Virus record (IMG/VR): IMGVR_UViG_3300032240_002757
Location: 1 to 36,677 of that record
From: a virus
Strand: one strand, 5' to 3'
DNA length: 36,677 nt
The notes below the pieces were generated by a model. It was given only the letters and a program-made list of their open reading frames with translations. It was not told the DNA's origin and made no database searches. The position numbers and the translations under genes were made by a program. Each line of letters starts with the position of its first letter. The first letter of the stretch is position 1. Positions 6,008-12,896 of the stretch are shown here, one piece after another.

Positions 6008-6751
6008 ATGCACAGCATTCCCGTCGCCGCTCTGGCAACCGCACCCGCTCCGACCGTCTCTGACCGTTATCAATTCATCAGCTCGCAGGATATCATTAAC
6101 AAGTTCTCCGAGCACGGCTGGCAGCTCAACTCTGCAAGCGTTGCAGCACCGCGCAAGCGCGATCCGCTCTACGCCAAGCACATGCTGGATTTCCGTCACC
6201 CCGACCACGAAGAGATCAACGGTGCAGTCCCACGCATCATCGTCGTCAACAGCCACGACGGAACCTGCAGCGCTCGCGTTATGGCAGGCGTGTTCCGTTT
6301 CGTCTGCAGCAACGGTCTGATCATCGGCGACGTGACCGCCAAGGAGACCGTTCGTCACTCCGGCGACGCCGCAGCCGACCTGATTCACCGCATGCAGACG
6401 TTTGCGCGCAATACCGAACGAGTGTATGATTCCATCTCGTCGTGGTCTAAGATCCAGCTGACGGTGCAACAGCGCAATCAGTTCGCACGGTTCGCCGCGC
6501 AGCTGCGCTGGGGCGACGCCAACCGTTTCCAACCGGAAGATCTGCTCATGGTTCGCCGCGACGCAGACGACAAGGGCGATCTCTGGACCACCTTCAACCG
6601 TCTGCAGGAAAATACCGTGCGCGGCGGCATCGAAGGGTTCTCGCGCTCTGGCCGCGCCGCGACCAGCCGCCCGCTCTCTGACATCAGCCGCTCGGTCGAC
6701 TACAACGCTCAGTTGTGGGAGCTGGCCGAAGAGATCGCTGAGACTTGGTAA
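6008..6751 (+). CDS. DUF932-family protein
   Basis: 247 aa from the ATG at 6008, ten bases after the preceding stop, with GAGGATAAAACC as ribosome site; an in-frame ATG at 5924 lies inside the previous gene and is less likely. The order of motifs fits DUF932: RYQFISSQDIINKFSEHGW near the N-terminus, then IIVVNSHDGTCSARVMAGVF, FRFVCSNGLIIGD and a helical C-terminal half with LLMVRRDADD. DUF932 proteins are widespread in phages and plasmids; their biochemical role is unknown, and some sit beside replication or recombination genes, as here. Confidence 0.85.
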   Translation: MHSIPVAALATAPAPTVSDRYQFISSQDIINKFSEHGWQLNSASVAAPRKRDPLYAKHMLDFRHPDHEEINGAVPRIIVVNSHDGTCSARVMAGVFRFVCSNGLIIGDVTAKETVRHSGDAAADLIHRMQTFARNTERVYDSISSWSKIQLTVQQRNQFARFAAQLRWGDANRFQPEDLLMVRRDADDKGDLWTTFNRLQENTVRGGIEGFSRSGRAATSRPLSDISRSVDYNAQLWELAEEIAETW

Positions 6752-6774
6752 TTCAACTTAGAAAGGAAACTGAC

Positions 6775-7092
6775 ATGCAAACCAACAACCCATACAAGGA
6801 AGGAACAATGAGCCACGCTCTCCAAGAGGCCATCAGCAAGCAGACTCCGATCGCACCGCGCGAGAAGGGCGTCGAAAAGCGCGTCACCATCAGCAAGGTG
6901 CGTGCCACGTTCGAAGGCACCTCCAAGCCGCAAAGCGCATCGATCCGTGCCGCCGTGCTGAAGTTCATCCAAGAAGCGCCCGAGCATACGACCACCGTCG
7001 AGGCTCTGGAAGAGCACTTCCAGCAACCTGTCCGCGGCTTCCTGCAGAAGTTGCTTGAGAAGAACCACATCGTGGTGGTCGCTGAAGAATGA
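6775..7092 (+). CDS. Hypothetical protein with winged-helix-like C-terminus
   Basis: 105 aa from the ATG at 6775 behind CAACTTAGAAAGGAA (6754-6768). An in-frame ATG at 6808 also has a fair ribosome site (AAGGAAGG), so a 94-aa form is possible. The C-terminal part (SIRAAVLKFIQEAPEHTTTV, then LEEHFQQPVRGFLQKLLEKN) has the helix pattern of a small winged helix. The stop overlaps the next ATG (ATGA). A DNA-binding or regulatory role is a weak inference. Confidence 0.65.
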   Translation: MQTNNPYKEGTMSHALQEAISKQTPIAPREKGVEKRVTISKVRATFEGTSKPQSASIRAAVLKFIQEAPEHTTTVEALEEHFQQPVRGFLQKLLEKNHIVVVAEE

Positions 7093-8006
7093 GCACGACC
7101 CCGACCATCATCGGGGCTGGCCTAGCTGGGCTGATAGCAGCCCACGCTTGGCCGCAAGCGCCGCTAGTTGAGGCTAGCCCTCAACCGCGCGCTGCCCATC
7201 GCGCGTTGTTGCGGTTTCGCAGCGACGCTGTCAGCCGGTTGACCGGCATCGAGTTCCGCAAGGTGATGGTCAGGAAGGGCATCTGGGCCGAAGGTCGGTT
7301 CCAAGAGCCGAACATCCGTTGGGCCAACCTCTATGCGCAGAAGGTGCTTGGCCATGGCCAGCTCAAGGGCGAGCGTTCCATCTGGAAGACAGAGCCGGTC
7401 GAGCGGTTTGTGGCACCAGACACATTGTACGAGCAGTTGCTGGAGTCGGTTAGCGACAGGGTCGCATGGAACCAAGGTGCTGATTTTTGCCGCCGTGACT
7501 TGTTGGTCAGCACCGCGCCCATGCCTGTAGCTCTGGCGACGCTGGGCATAAAGGACGAAGCGTTGCAGTTCCCGCGCTCAGCCATCAAGGTCTACCGTTT
7601 CCGAGTCCCTGGAGCAGATGTTTTCCAGACCGTTTATTTCCCTGAGCGCCATCTGGAAGTCTACCGCGCCAGCATCACAGGTGACACGCTCATCGTCGAG
7701 ACGACGGCCAACGCTTGCTATGACATTGACTCTGAAGAAGCCGTCAACAATGCATTCGGTCTGCATTGGGAGCAAGCCGAGATGATCGAGCAAGTTGACC
7801 AGAAGTATGGCAAGATCGCGCCGATCGACGAAGCCTTGCGCAAGCAGTTGCTGTTCAAGCTGACTCACGAACATAACATTTATTCGCTTGGCCGGTTCGC
7901 CACGTGGCGCAACATCTTGCTGGACGACGTTGTTGATGACATCGCGGCAATCAAGCGCATGCTCAAGGCCAACAGCGCCTACGACATCAGGAAGGCCGCA
8001 TCATGA
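7089..8006 (+). CDS. FAD-dependent oxidoreductase-like protein
   Basis: 305 aa. The N-terminus TIIGAGLAGLIAA is a classic dinucleotide-binding GxGxxG strand-helix, with E28 at the end of the second strand as expected for FAD binding. The C-terminal segment YSLGRFATWRNILLDDV resembles the final FAD-contacting motif of amine-oxidase or mutase-like flavoproteins. The middle is unlike enzymes I can name. It starts in an ATGA overlap and ends in one with the zinc-ribbon gene, followed by ThyX, so the three are probably co-translated. Substrate unknown. A reductant for the flavin enzyme ThyX, or a modification enzyme for a nucleotide or surface sugar, are only hypotheses. Confidence 0.7.
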   Translation: MSTTPTIIGAGLAGLIAAHAWPQAPLVEASPQPRAAHRALLRFRSDAVSRLTGIEFRKVMVRKGIWAEGRFQEPNIRWANLYAQKVLGHGQLKGERSIWKTEPVERFVAPDTLYEQLLESVSDRVAWNQGADFCRRDLLVSTAPMPVALATLGIKDEALQFPRSAIKVYRFRVPGADVFQTVYFPERHLEVYRASITGDTLIVETTANACYDIDSEEAVNNAFGLHWEQAEMIEQVDQKYGKIAPIDEALRKQLLFKLTHEHNIYSLGRFATWRNILLDDVVDDIAAIKRMLKANSAYDIRKAAS

Positions 8007-8320
8007 AATGCAACATCTGCGGCGCGCTCAGCGTTGAGTTGCACCGGACTTATAGCTCCAACATCCATCAGATGCGCATCGCACGCAAGTGCACCAATGG
8101 GCATTCATTTTTTACGGTTGAGGTTTACCCGAGCCAGTTGGCAGACGTTAGAGAGATGTCCTGCGCCATCCGCAGGATAAATCGCCGCATGAGTTTGTAT
8201 GAACGAGACTTGAACATCGCCAAAGACGACCGGCCCAACAAGATAGTAGCGCAGGAATACGAAATCACCGAAGCAAGAGTTCGGCAGATCCGCGCCGAAG
8301 TCAACTCAGAAAGGAAATGA
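8003..8320 (+). CDS. Zinc-ribbon protein with C-terminal HTH-like helix pair
   Basis: 105 aa. MKCNICGALS gives CxxC (C3, C6) and KCTNGHSFFTVEV gives C30 and H34, a zinc ribbon similar in layout to the N-terminus of NrdR. The C-terminus IVAQEYEITEARVRQIRAEV looks like a sigma/FixJ-type recognition helix. It therefore looks like a small DNA-binding regulator. It overlaps the gene before by ATGA, and its own end contains the ribosome box of thyX (CAACTCAGAAAGGAA, 8302-8316). It is a candidate reader of the operator-like motif; this is an inference. Confidence 0.7.
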   Translation: MKCNICGALSVELHRTYSSNIHQMRIARKCTNGHSFFTVEVYPSQLADVREMSCAIRRINRRMSLYERDLNIAKDDRPNKIVAQEYEITEARVRQIRAEVNSERK

Positions 8321-8321
8321 C

Positions 8322-9047
8322 ATGAAAGTCACCCTCATCAGCTGCACCCACGACGCAGCTACGTTGTTGTTGTTCACCAAGAACACGCGCCTCACGATGT
8401 CTCCAGGCCTCATGGAAGAGATCCGTGCATGGCCCACCGAGAAGAAACTGGAAGAGCTGGAATACATGGCCAACACCATTCCCAGCAGCTGGGAGTTCGT
8501 GGACTACGTGTTCATGATCGAAGGTGTCAGTCGCGCCTTCACGCACCAGTTCGTGCGCAGTCGCAACGCCAGTTACGCTCAACAGACCATGCGCGTCTTG
8601 CACATGGGTGAGTACGACTACGTCAAGACAGACCGCCTCGCGGCTGACGAGACCGCTTCTCAGATCGTCGACGCGGTGAACGAAACCATCCGCAACGCCT
8701 ACAACGAGCTGACCAACGACCTTGGACTGCCAGCAGAAGACGCACGCGGCATTCTGCCAACAAACATCGCCACCAACATCGTAGCCAAGTTCAACTTGCG
8801 CTCGTTCGTCGATCTAGCCAAGAGTCGCACCGGCGGTCGCACCCAGAGCGAATACCAGAAGGTCGTCAACGCCATGGTCGACGAGGTGCTCAAGGTGCAT
8901 CCGTGGGCAGACAAGTTCTTCTTCCACCAAGGGCGTGACTACTTCAAAGAGATCGAAGAGTTCGCCGAGCGCGAATATGGCGGCGACTTGCTCAAGAAAG
9001 GTCAGCTGCTCAAGATCGTAGACAAGATGCGGAAAGAAGCGCAATGA
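8322..9047 (+). CDS. thyX: Flavin-dependent thymidylate synthase ThyX
   Basis: 241 aa. ThyX makes dTMP from dUMP using methylene-tetrahydrofolate, FAD and NADPH. The segment FTHQFVRSRNASYAQQTMRV (73-92) aligns with the ThyX signature RHR-x7-S, and the tail with RTGGRTQSEYQKVVNAM fits the dUMP-binding arginine region. The signature is altered: R79-S80-R81 replaces RHR and T89 stands where the conserved serine is expected. Length is close to the usual 220-250 aa. It follows the zinc-ribbon gene and overlaps the next ATG. It supplies thymidylate for phage DNA synthesis. Confidence 0.88.
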   Translation: MKVTLISCTHDAATLLLFTKNTRLTMSPGLMEEIRAWPTEKKLEELEYMANTIPSSWEFVDYVFMIEGVSRAFTHQFVRSRNASYAQQTMRVLHMGEYDYVKTDRLAADETASQIVDAVNETIRNAYNELTNDLGLPAEDARGILPTNIATNIVAKFNLRSFVDLAKSRTGGRTQSEYQKVVNAMVDEVLKVHPWADKFFFHQGRDYFKEIEEFAEREYGGDLLKKGQLLKIVDKMRKEAQ

Positions 9048-9346
9048 ACCGCGATGACATCATCCGTATGGCACATGTGGCGGGGTTCTCGGACATAATC
9101 AAAAAGGGCGTTTGGATAACAGATGGTTGTTGGGACGAAGAACTTGAACGTTTTGCCGAACTGGTCGCCGCTGCCGAACGTGAGGAGTGTGCGAAGGTGT
9201 GCGAGCAGCAAAAAGATTACTTCATCACCGATGGATACCCTGCAGATCCTTTTATGCAACCGTGTGTTACTAAGCGGTTGGCAACGCCAGTTGATTGCGC
9301 CGCCGCCATTCGGGCGAGGGGAGAGAAGTTCCACAATATTGCTTAA
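9044..9346 (+). CDS. Conserved small phage protein
   Basis: 100 aa beginning MNRDDIIRMAHVAGF, with LERFAELVAAAEREECAKVCE in the middle and CAAAIRARG near the end. This combination is very common in proteins of phages and prophages of Betaproteobacteria and other proteobacteria, always without known function. It starts in the ATGA overlap with thyX. Two cysteines in ECAKVCE and one before AAAIRARG could form a structural pair or metal site, but this is speculative. Confidence 0.8.
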   Translation: MNRDDIIRMAHVAGFSDIIKKGVWITDGCWDEELERFAELVAAAEREECAKVCEQQKDYFITDGYPADPFMQPCVTKRLATPVDCAAAIRARGEKFHNIA

Positions 9347-9365
9347 CACCTTTCGTATCCAGTTC

Positions 9366-9379
9366 GAGCGATAATTAGC
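9366..9379 (+). promoter_or_regulatory. GAGCGATAATTAGC element upstream of denV
   Basis: The 14-mer GAGCGATAATTAGC occurs here and again at 17572-17585, each time about 25-40 bases before an ATG with an AGAAAGGA ribosome site. It contains GATAAT, the -10 sequence of the terminase promoter, but no good -35 is present at 16-18 bp in either copy. It may be an extended -10 promoter or a site for a phage factor. Confidence 0.45.
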
Positions 9380-9404
9380 TTGCAGTCCCAGAAAGGAGAA
9401 CCGT

Positions 9405-9773
9405 ATGACCAGAATCAATTGCGTACCACCGGAAGAGCTGTCCCGTCAACATTTGCTGGCTGAATGGAAAGAGTTGCCGCGCGTTTTTACGTTGGCAGAG
9501 AAGGCCTACGTGTCCGGTCGCGAAGTCGTCGCGCCTGAGCGTTATACTTTGGGCACCGGTCACGTCAAATTCTTTTACACGCGGCTCGGCTACTGCCGCA
9601 AGCGTTGGTACGCGCTGGAGCGCGAGATGAAGCGCCGCGGCTACAAGCCCAGTTTCATCAACCCTCCGCTTGTGCTGATAGCCGACAAGGAATGGTTCAA
9701 AGACTGGAAGCCTGACGACGAGGCCATCATGATCAACCGCCAACGCATCGCAGAGAGGACTAAGCCGCTATGA
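9405..9773 (+). CDS. denV: Pyrimidine dimer DNA glycosylase/endonuclease V (DenV-like)
   Basis: 122 aa. The N-terminus MTRINCVPPEELSRQHLLAE and the following WKELPRVF match T4 endonuclease V, including the catalytic N-terminal threonine (T2 after Met removal), R3, H16 and E23. GTGHVKFFYTRLGYCRKRWYAL matches the central helix region. The enzyme cuts the glycosylic bond at cyclobutane pyrimidine dimers and nicks the abasic site, repairing UV damage. It is somewhat shorter than the 138-aa T4 enzyme, missing part of the C-terminus. The start has the ribosome site AGAAAGGAG and the stop overlaps the next ATG. Confidence 0.9.
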   Translation: MTRINCVPPEELSRQHLLAEWKELPRVFTLAEKAYVSGREVVAPERYTLGTGHVKFFYTRLGYCRKRWYALEREMKRRGYKPSFINPPLVLIADKEWFKDWKPDDEAIMINRQRIAERTKPL

Positions 9774-10252
9774 AGAAGCACGTCATTTTAGATCTGGACA
9801 ACTGCATCGCCGATGACAGCTGGCGGATCCCGAACATCAACTGGCAGAAGGCCAACCCCATGGAGCGCTACCACGACTACCATTCGCTCAGCGCGTGGGA
9901 CAGGTTGTGCAATGCCAGGATCGCTCACGATACGCGTTACCATTACGTCATCTTCACGGCACGTCCGGTTCTCTACCGCGCCGTCACGGAAGAATGGCTG
10001 CGGCGTTGGGGCGTTTTCCATGAAGCGCTCATCATGCGTAACAATGAGGATCACACGCCGTCGGTTGAGTTGAAGCGCCGCATGCTGCAATGGCTACCAG
10101 AGCATTACGGTATCGAGTTGAGCAACATCGAAGCCGCTTATGACGACCGGCCCGACGTTGTTGAGATGTACAAGCAACAAGGCATCAACGGCCAAATCTT
10201 GAGCGTGCATGACGTTTGCGCGTACACCAACCCAAATAAGGAGGCAGCATGA
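9770..10252 (+). CDS. HAD-superfamily phosphatase (polynucleotide kinase 3'-phosphatase-like)
   Basis: 160 aa. HAD motif I is VILDLDNCIADD (D8 nucleophile, D10 acid/base), motif II is in IFTARP, a lysine follows in VELKRRM, and motif IV is AAYDDRPDVVEMY. The layout resembles the phosphatase domain of T4 PseT without the kinase part. A role in clearing 3' phosphates at DNA or RNA ends, perhaps after the DenV reaction encoded just upstream, is a plausible inference; nucleotide phosphatase activity is the alternative. It overlaps its neighbours by ATGA on both sides. Confidence 0.82.
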   Translation: MKKHVILDLDNCIADDSWRIPNINWQKANPMERYHDYHSLSAWDRLCNARIAHDTRYHYVIFTARPVLYRAVTEEWLRRWGVFHEALIMRNNEDHTPSVELKRRMLQWLPEHYGIELSNIEAAYDDRPDVVEMYKQQGINGQILSVHDVCAYTNPNKEAA

Positions 10253-10608
10253 AAGACGCATCACAGATCCTGATCGATATGGCGCAAACCTATATGGAGC
10301 GCAACAAGGTCTACGGCGACAATTACAAGCGCGTCGGCGACGTGATGAAAGCACTATTCCCGAACGGCGTAGCGATCAACACGCCTGAACAATTCACCGT
10401 GTGGCACCTGTTCGAGCTGATGGTGGTCAAAATGACTCGGTTCGCCAATACCGGCCTGAGCCATCAAGACAGCATCCACGACCTTGCTGTTTACGCCGCA
10501 ATGGTTGAGTCGCTCATCACGCCGCCCGAACCCGAAGCCGAGCCGCAACCGGAACCCGAAGCCGAGCCGCAACCCGCGGCTGAAGAGTCTGGAGAGCAAA
10601 ATGGCTAA
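10249..10608 (+). CDS. DUF6378-like small phage protein (possible nucleotide pyrophosphatase relative)
   Basis: 119 aa. The segment YMERNKVYGDNYKRVGDVM, then VWHLFELMVVKMTRF and HQDSIHDLAVYAAMVE, fits a phage family with 'YGD...LM..K..R......DS..DLA.YAA', which resembles all-alpha NTP pyrophosphatase helices and is often called DUF6378. The C-terminus is a low-complexity tail of two exact 8-residue repeats EPEAEPQP. It lies between the HAD and SDR genes with overlaps on both sides. A role in the nucleotide pool is inferred. Confidence 0.65.
   Translation: MKDASQILIDMAQTYMERNKVYGDNYKRVGDVMKALFPNGVAINTPEQFTVWHLFELMVVKMTRFANTGLSHQDSIHDLAVYAAMVESLITPPEPEAEPQPEPEAEPQPAAEESGEQNG
10528..10575 (+). 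repeat. Two-copy 24-bp tandem repeat inside a coding region
   Basis: GAACCCGAAGCCGAGCCGCA is followed by ACC plus one variable base, then the same unit again at 10552-10575. It encodes EPEAEPQP twice in the acidic tail of the protein. The near-identical DNA suggests a recent slippage duplication. Confidence 0.85.
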
Positions 10609-11281
10609 AGTGTTGGTGACCGGATCCAACGCCGGTCTGGGCAAGGCGATTGTCAACGCCATGCTGAAGCACGACCACGAGGTCTATCACTTCGACAAGA
10701 AGATCGGCCACGACGTCAGGAACCCAGAAGACAGCTATGGGCCTCCGCCAGATCGCCTGGATATCCTTATCAACTGTGCCGGCATCAACATCACCGGATG
10801 GTTGGAAGATTTCACTAGCTCTGAGTGGGATGAGGTTCTGGACGTCAACGCCAAGGGCATCTTCAAGATGAGCCAATGGGCGTTGCCGGAACTCAAGAAG
10901 TCGCGCGGCACCATCCTCAACATCGTCAGCAACGCTTCACACATGCCGATGACGACGAGCCTAGCCTACAACGCCAGCAAGGGCGCAGCGCACATCATGA
11001 CGCTGCAACTGGCTCGTGAGCTGACCAAGAAGCACGGCATCACGGTGTTCGGCGTCAGCCCCAACAAGTTGAATGGCACCGAGATGTCCAACGACATCGA
11101 AGAGCAGGTGTTACGCAACCGCAGCTGGACGGCTGAATACGCCAAGCAGTATCAACTCAATGCATTGCTCACCGGCGAAGAGACCGATCCGGCTCAACTC
11201 GCTGAATTCATTGGTTTTTTGTTGTCGTCGAAGCCGCGCCACAAGTTCTTGGCCGGTTGCATTCTTCCCTACGGAGCCTGA
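10601..11281 (+). CDS. Short-chain dehydrogenase/reductase (SDR)
   Basis: 226 aa from the ATG at 10601, inside the end of the preceding gene (8-base overlap, ribosome site GGAGAGCAA). TGSNAGLGKAI (about 7-17) is the TGxxxGxG cofactor motif, ILINCAGI the NNAG-like motif, NIVSNAS carries the active-site serine, and AYNASKGA gives the YxxxK pair. D32 in YHFDKK after the second strand would favour NAD(H). The protein is complete and all catalytic residues are present, so it is probably active. An SDR is unusual in a short phage genome. The substrate is unknown; a sugar-nucleotide or small-molecule reduction is possible. Confidence 0.85.
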   Translation: MAKVLVTGSNAGLGKAIVNAMLKHDHEVYHFDKKIGHDVRNPEDSYGPPPDRLDILINCAGINITGWLEDFTSSEWDEVLDVNAKGIFKMSQWALPELKKSRGTILNIVSNASHMPMTTSLAYNASKGAAHIMTLQLARELTKKHGITVFGVSPNKLNGTEMSNDIEEQVLRNRSWTAEYAKQYQLNALLTGEETDPAQLAEFIGFLLSSKPRHKFLAGCILPYGA

Positions 11282-11282
11282 A

Positions 11283-11771
11283 ATGAAATTCTTCATCGAA
11301 CAAATCGCCCTCAACCCGCCCAACCCTGCTGAGGCTCGCAAGTTGCTTTGCGCCCTCGGACTCGACGACTGGGTTGACGACCACGTAGTCGCCGTTGGCA
11401 GCGTGCACGGCAGCGACGGCTTGCGCAACGAAGCCGATCTGGCATTCAACTATCAGAACACGCGGCCCGAAGGCAAGCCGCTGGAGTTGGAGATCCTGCA
11501 TTACACCTCGGGTGCCAACTGGATGGCTGGTCGACCGCCGTCGGTCTCGCATCTGGGCATGCATTGCACCGAGGAAGAGCTGGAACAGTTCGCAACCAAG
11601 CTGTTCAACGAGATGGGGATCAAGATCGCTCAGGCGGTCATGACCCAATCCCACACCAATCCGTTCTTGCTGGAGACCGGTCGCAAGTACAAGTACGTCA
11701 TTTTCGACACCCGCCACATCCTGGGCGTCGACCTGAAGTTCATCGTGCGCCGCGAGAAGGAAGCCGAGTGA
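11283..11771 (+). CDS. VOC/glyoxalase-fold-like protein
   Basis: 162 aa, starting one base after the SDR stop. The N-terminus FIEQIALNPPNPAEARKLLC, then SHLGMHCTEEELEQFATKLF and a final strand KYVIFDTRHILGVDLKFIVR, has the paired beta-alpha-beta-beta-beta look of vicinal-oxygen-chelate proteins. Possible metal ligands are H in SHLGMH and residues in the last strand. Placement right behind the SDR suggests the two act together. The fold call is by pattern and is tentative. Confidence 0.6.
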   Translation: MKFFIEQIALNPPNPAEARKLLCALGLDDWVDDHVVAVGSVHGSDGLRNEADLAFNYQNTRPEGKPLELEILHYTSGANWMAGRPPSVSHLGMHCTEEELEQFATKLFNEMGIKIAQAVMTQSHTNPFLLETGRKYKYVIFDTRHILGVDLKFIVRREKEAE

Positions 11772-12331
11772 GCGAGCTCATCCTGGTTTTCGATACCGAG
11801 ACCACGGGCTTGACGTTGCACCCTGACGCGCCGTTGCACAAGCAGCCGAAGATCATCGAGATCGGCATCGTTCTGCTAGACCGCAACGGCGCTATTGTGG
11901 AGACGATCAATCACCTGATCGATCCGCAAGAGCAGATCACAGAGGAGATAACCAAGATAACTGGTATCACCAACGACGACCTGAAGGGTGCATTCACGTT
12001 TGCGCAAGCGTTGCCTAGCATCAGCAGCGCATTTGCGCGAGCCTCTGCAATGTTTGCTCACAACCTGCCATTCGACAAGACGATGTTGAAAAATGAGCTG
12101 GCCAGGATTGTGCATGGTCAGTTCCCGTGGCCGAAGAACGAGTATTGCACGGTGGGCATTCACAAGGAGCAGTGGGGCCGCAATCCCAAACTCACCGAGT
12201 TGTATGAGTTTGCGACCGGCGTGCCTCTGCCGCAAACGCACCGAGCCTTGGACGACGTGTTAGCGCTGGTTGACGCGATGCTGGCTTTGGATCTGCATAC
12301 GATGGCATTTTCTGAATTGGAGCTGCAATGA
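11768..12331 (+). CDS. DnaQ-like 3'-5' exonuclease (proofreading subunit candidate)
   Basis: 187 aa from a GTG at 11768 that overlaps the previous stop (GTGA). Exo I is VFDTETTG (D9, E11), Exo II is MFAHNLPFDKTML, and Exo III is THRALDDVLALVD with catalytic H and D, the DEDDh set. The middle YCTVGIHKEQWG fits the substrate-strand region. It lies two genes upstream of a DnaE-type polymerase, so it probably serves as a separate proofreading subunit, like bacterial epsilon. The C-terminal tail after Exo III is short. Confidence 0.85.
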   Translation: MSELILVFDTETTGLTLHPDAPLHKQPKIIEIGIVLLDRNGAIVETINHLIDPQEQITEEITKITGITNDDLKGAFTFAQALPSISSAFARASAMFAHNLPFDKTMLKNELARIVHGQFPWPKNEYCTVGIHKEQWGRNPKLTELYEFATGVPLPQTHRALDDVLALVDAMLALDLHTMAFSELELQ

Positions 12332-12639
12332 ATTTGAGCTACAGAGAGATAGAGCTGCTAGTCATCCGTTGGGCCGAAGCTAGACGGATCATTCCCAATG
12401 CCACGCCGGAGAGCCAATTGCTCAAAGCGTTCAGCGAGATGGGCGAGCTGGCAGACGCACAGAACCACAACGATATGGATGAGATCAAAGATGCCATCGG
12501 AGATGTGATGGTTTGTTTGATCAACTACTGCGCGCTGCGGGACGTGGACCTTGTTGAGTGCTTGAATCTGGCTTACAACCAGATCAAGGATCGCAAGGGT
12601 ACGCTTCTCCCCAACGGCGTATTCCTGAGGGATCAATGA
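12328..12639 (+). CDS. mazG: MazG-like nucleotide pyrophosphohydrolase
   Basis: 103 aa, starting in an ATGA overlap. LLKAFSEMGELADAQNHNDM followed by EIKDAIGDVMVCLINYC matches the MazG ExxE...ExxD metal-binding helices. MazG proteins hydrolyse NTPs or dNTPs to monophosphates; phage versions have been linked to nucleotide pool and ppGpp control. It sits between proofreading exonuclease and polymerase genes, consistent with a nucleotide supply role. Confidence 0.85.
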   Translation: MNLSYREIELLVIRWAEARRIIPNATPESQLLKAFSEMGELADAQNHNDMDEIKDAIGDVMVCLINYCALRDVDLVECLNLAYNQIKDRKGTLLPNGVFLRDQ

Positions 12640-12896
12640 TGGAGTTTATCACGCTGGACATCGGCGGCAAATACGCCATGCAGTTCGTTCAAGAGGGCAA
12701 GCAGTTTGTGCTGCGCATCCCACAAACGATGGTCGAAAAGATCCAGGAAGACATGGACAAGATATTCAAGCGCCAGCCGATGAGCGAAGAAGAGTTGGGC
12801 AAGATCATCTCAGAGCAGTGCTGTTTGACCGGCTGGAAAGTTCCACCGACCAAGCAGGTCGCCAGAGCGGTGGAAAAGTGGCACGGGATTGAGTGA
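12636..12896 (+). CDS. Small hypothetical protein
   Basis: 86 aa, MMEFITLDIGGKYAMQFVQE onward. Two ATG codons in tandem (12636 and 12639) overlap the mazG stop. Beta strands at the start are followed by a charged helix (MVEKIQEDMDKIFKRQPMSE). The stop overlaps the polymerase start. Function unknown; a small accessory protein of the polymerase is possible from position alone. Confidence 0.6.
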   Translation: MMEFITLDIGGKYAMQFVQEGKQFVLRIPQTMVEKIQEDMDKIFKRQPMSEEELGKIISEQCCLTGWKVPPTKQVARAVEKWHGIE

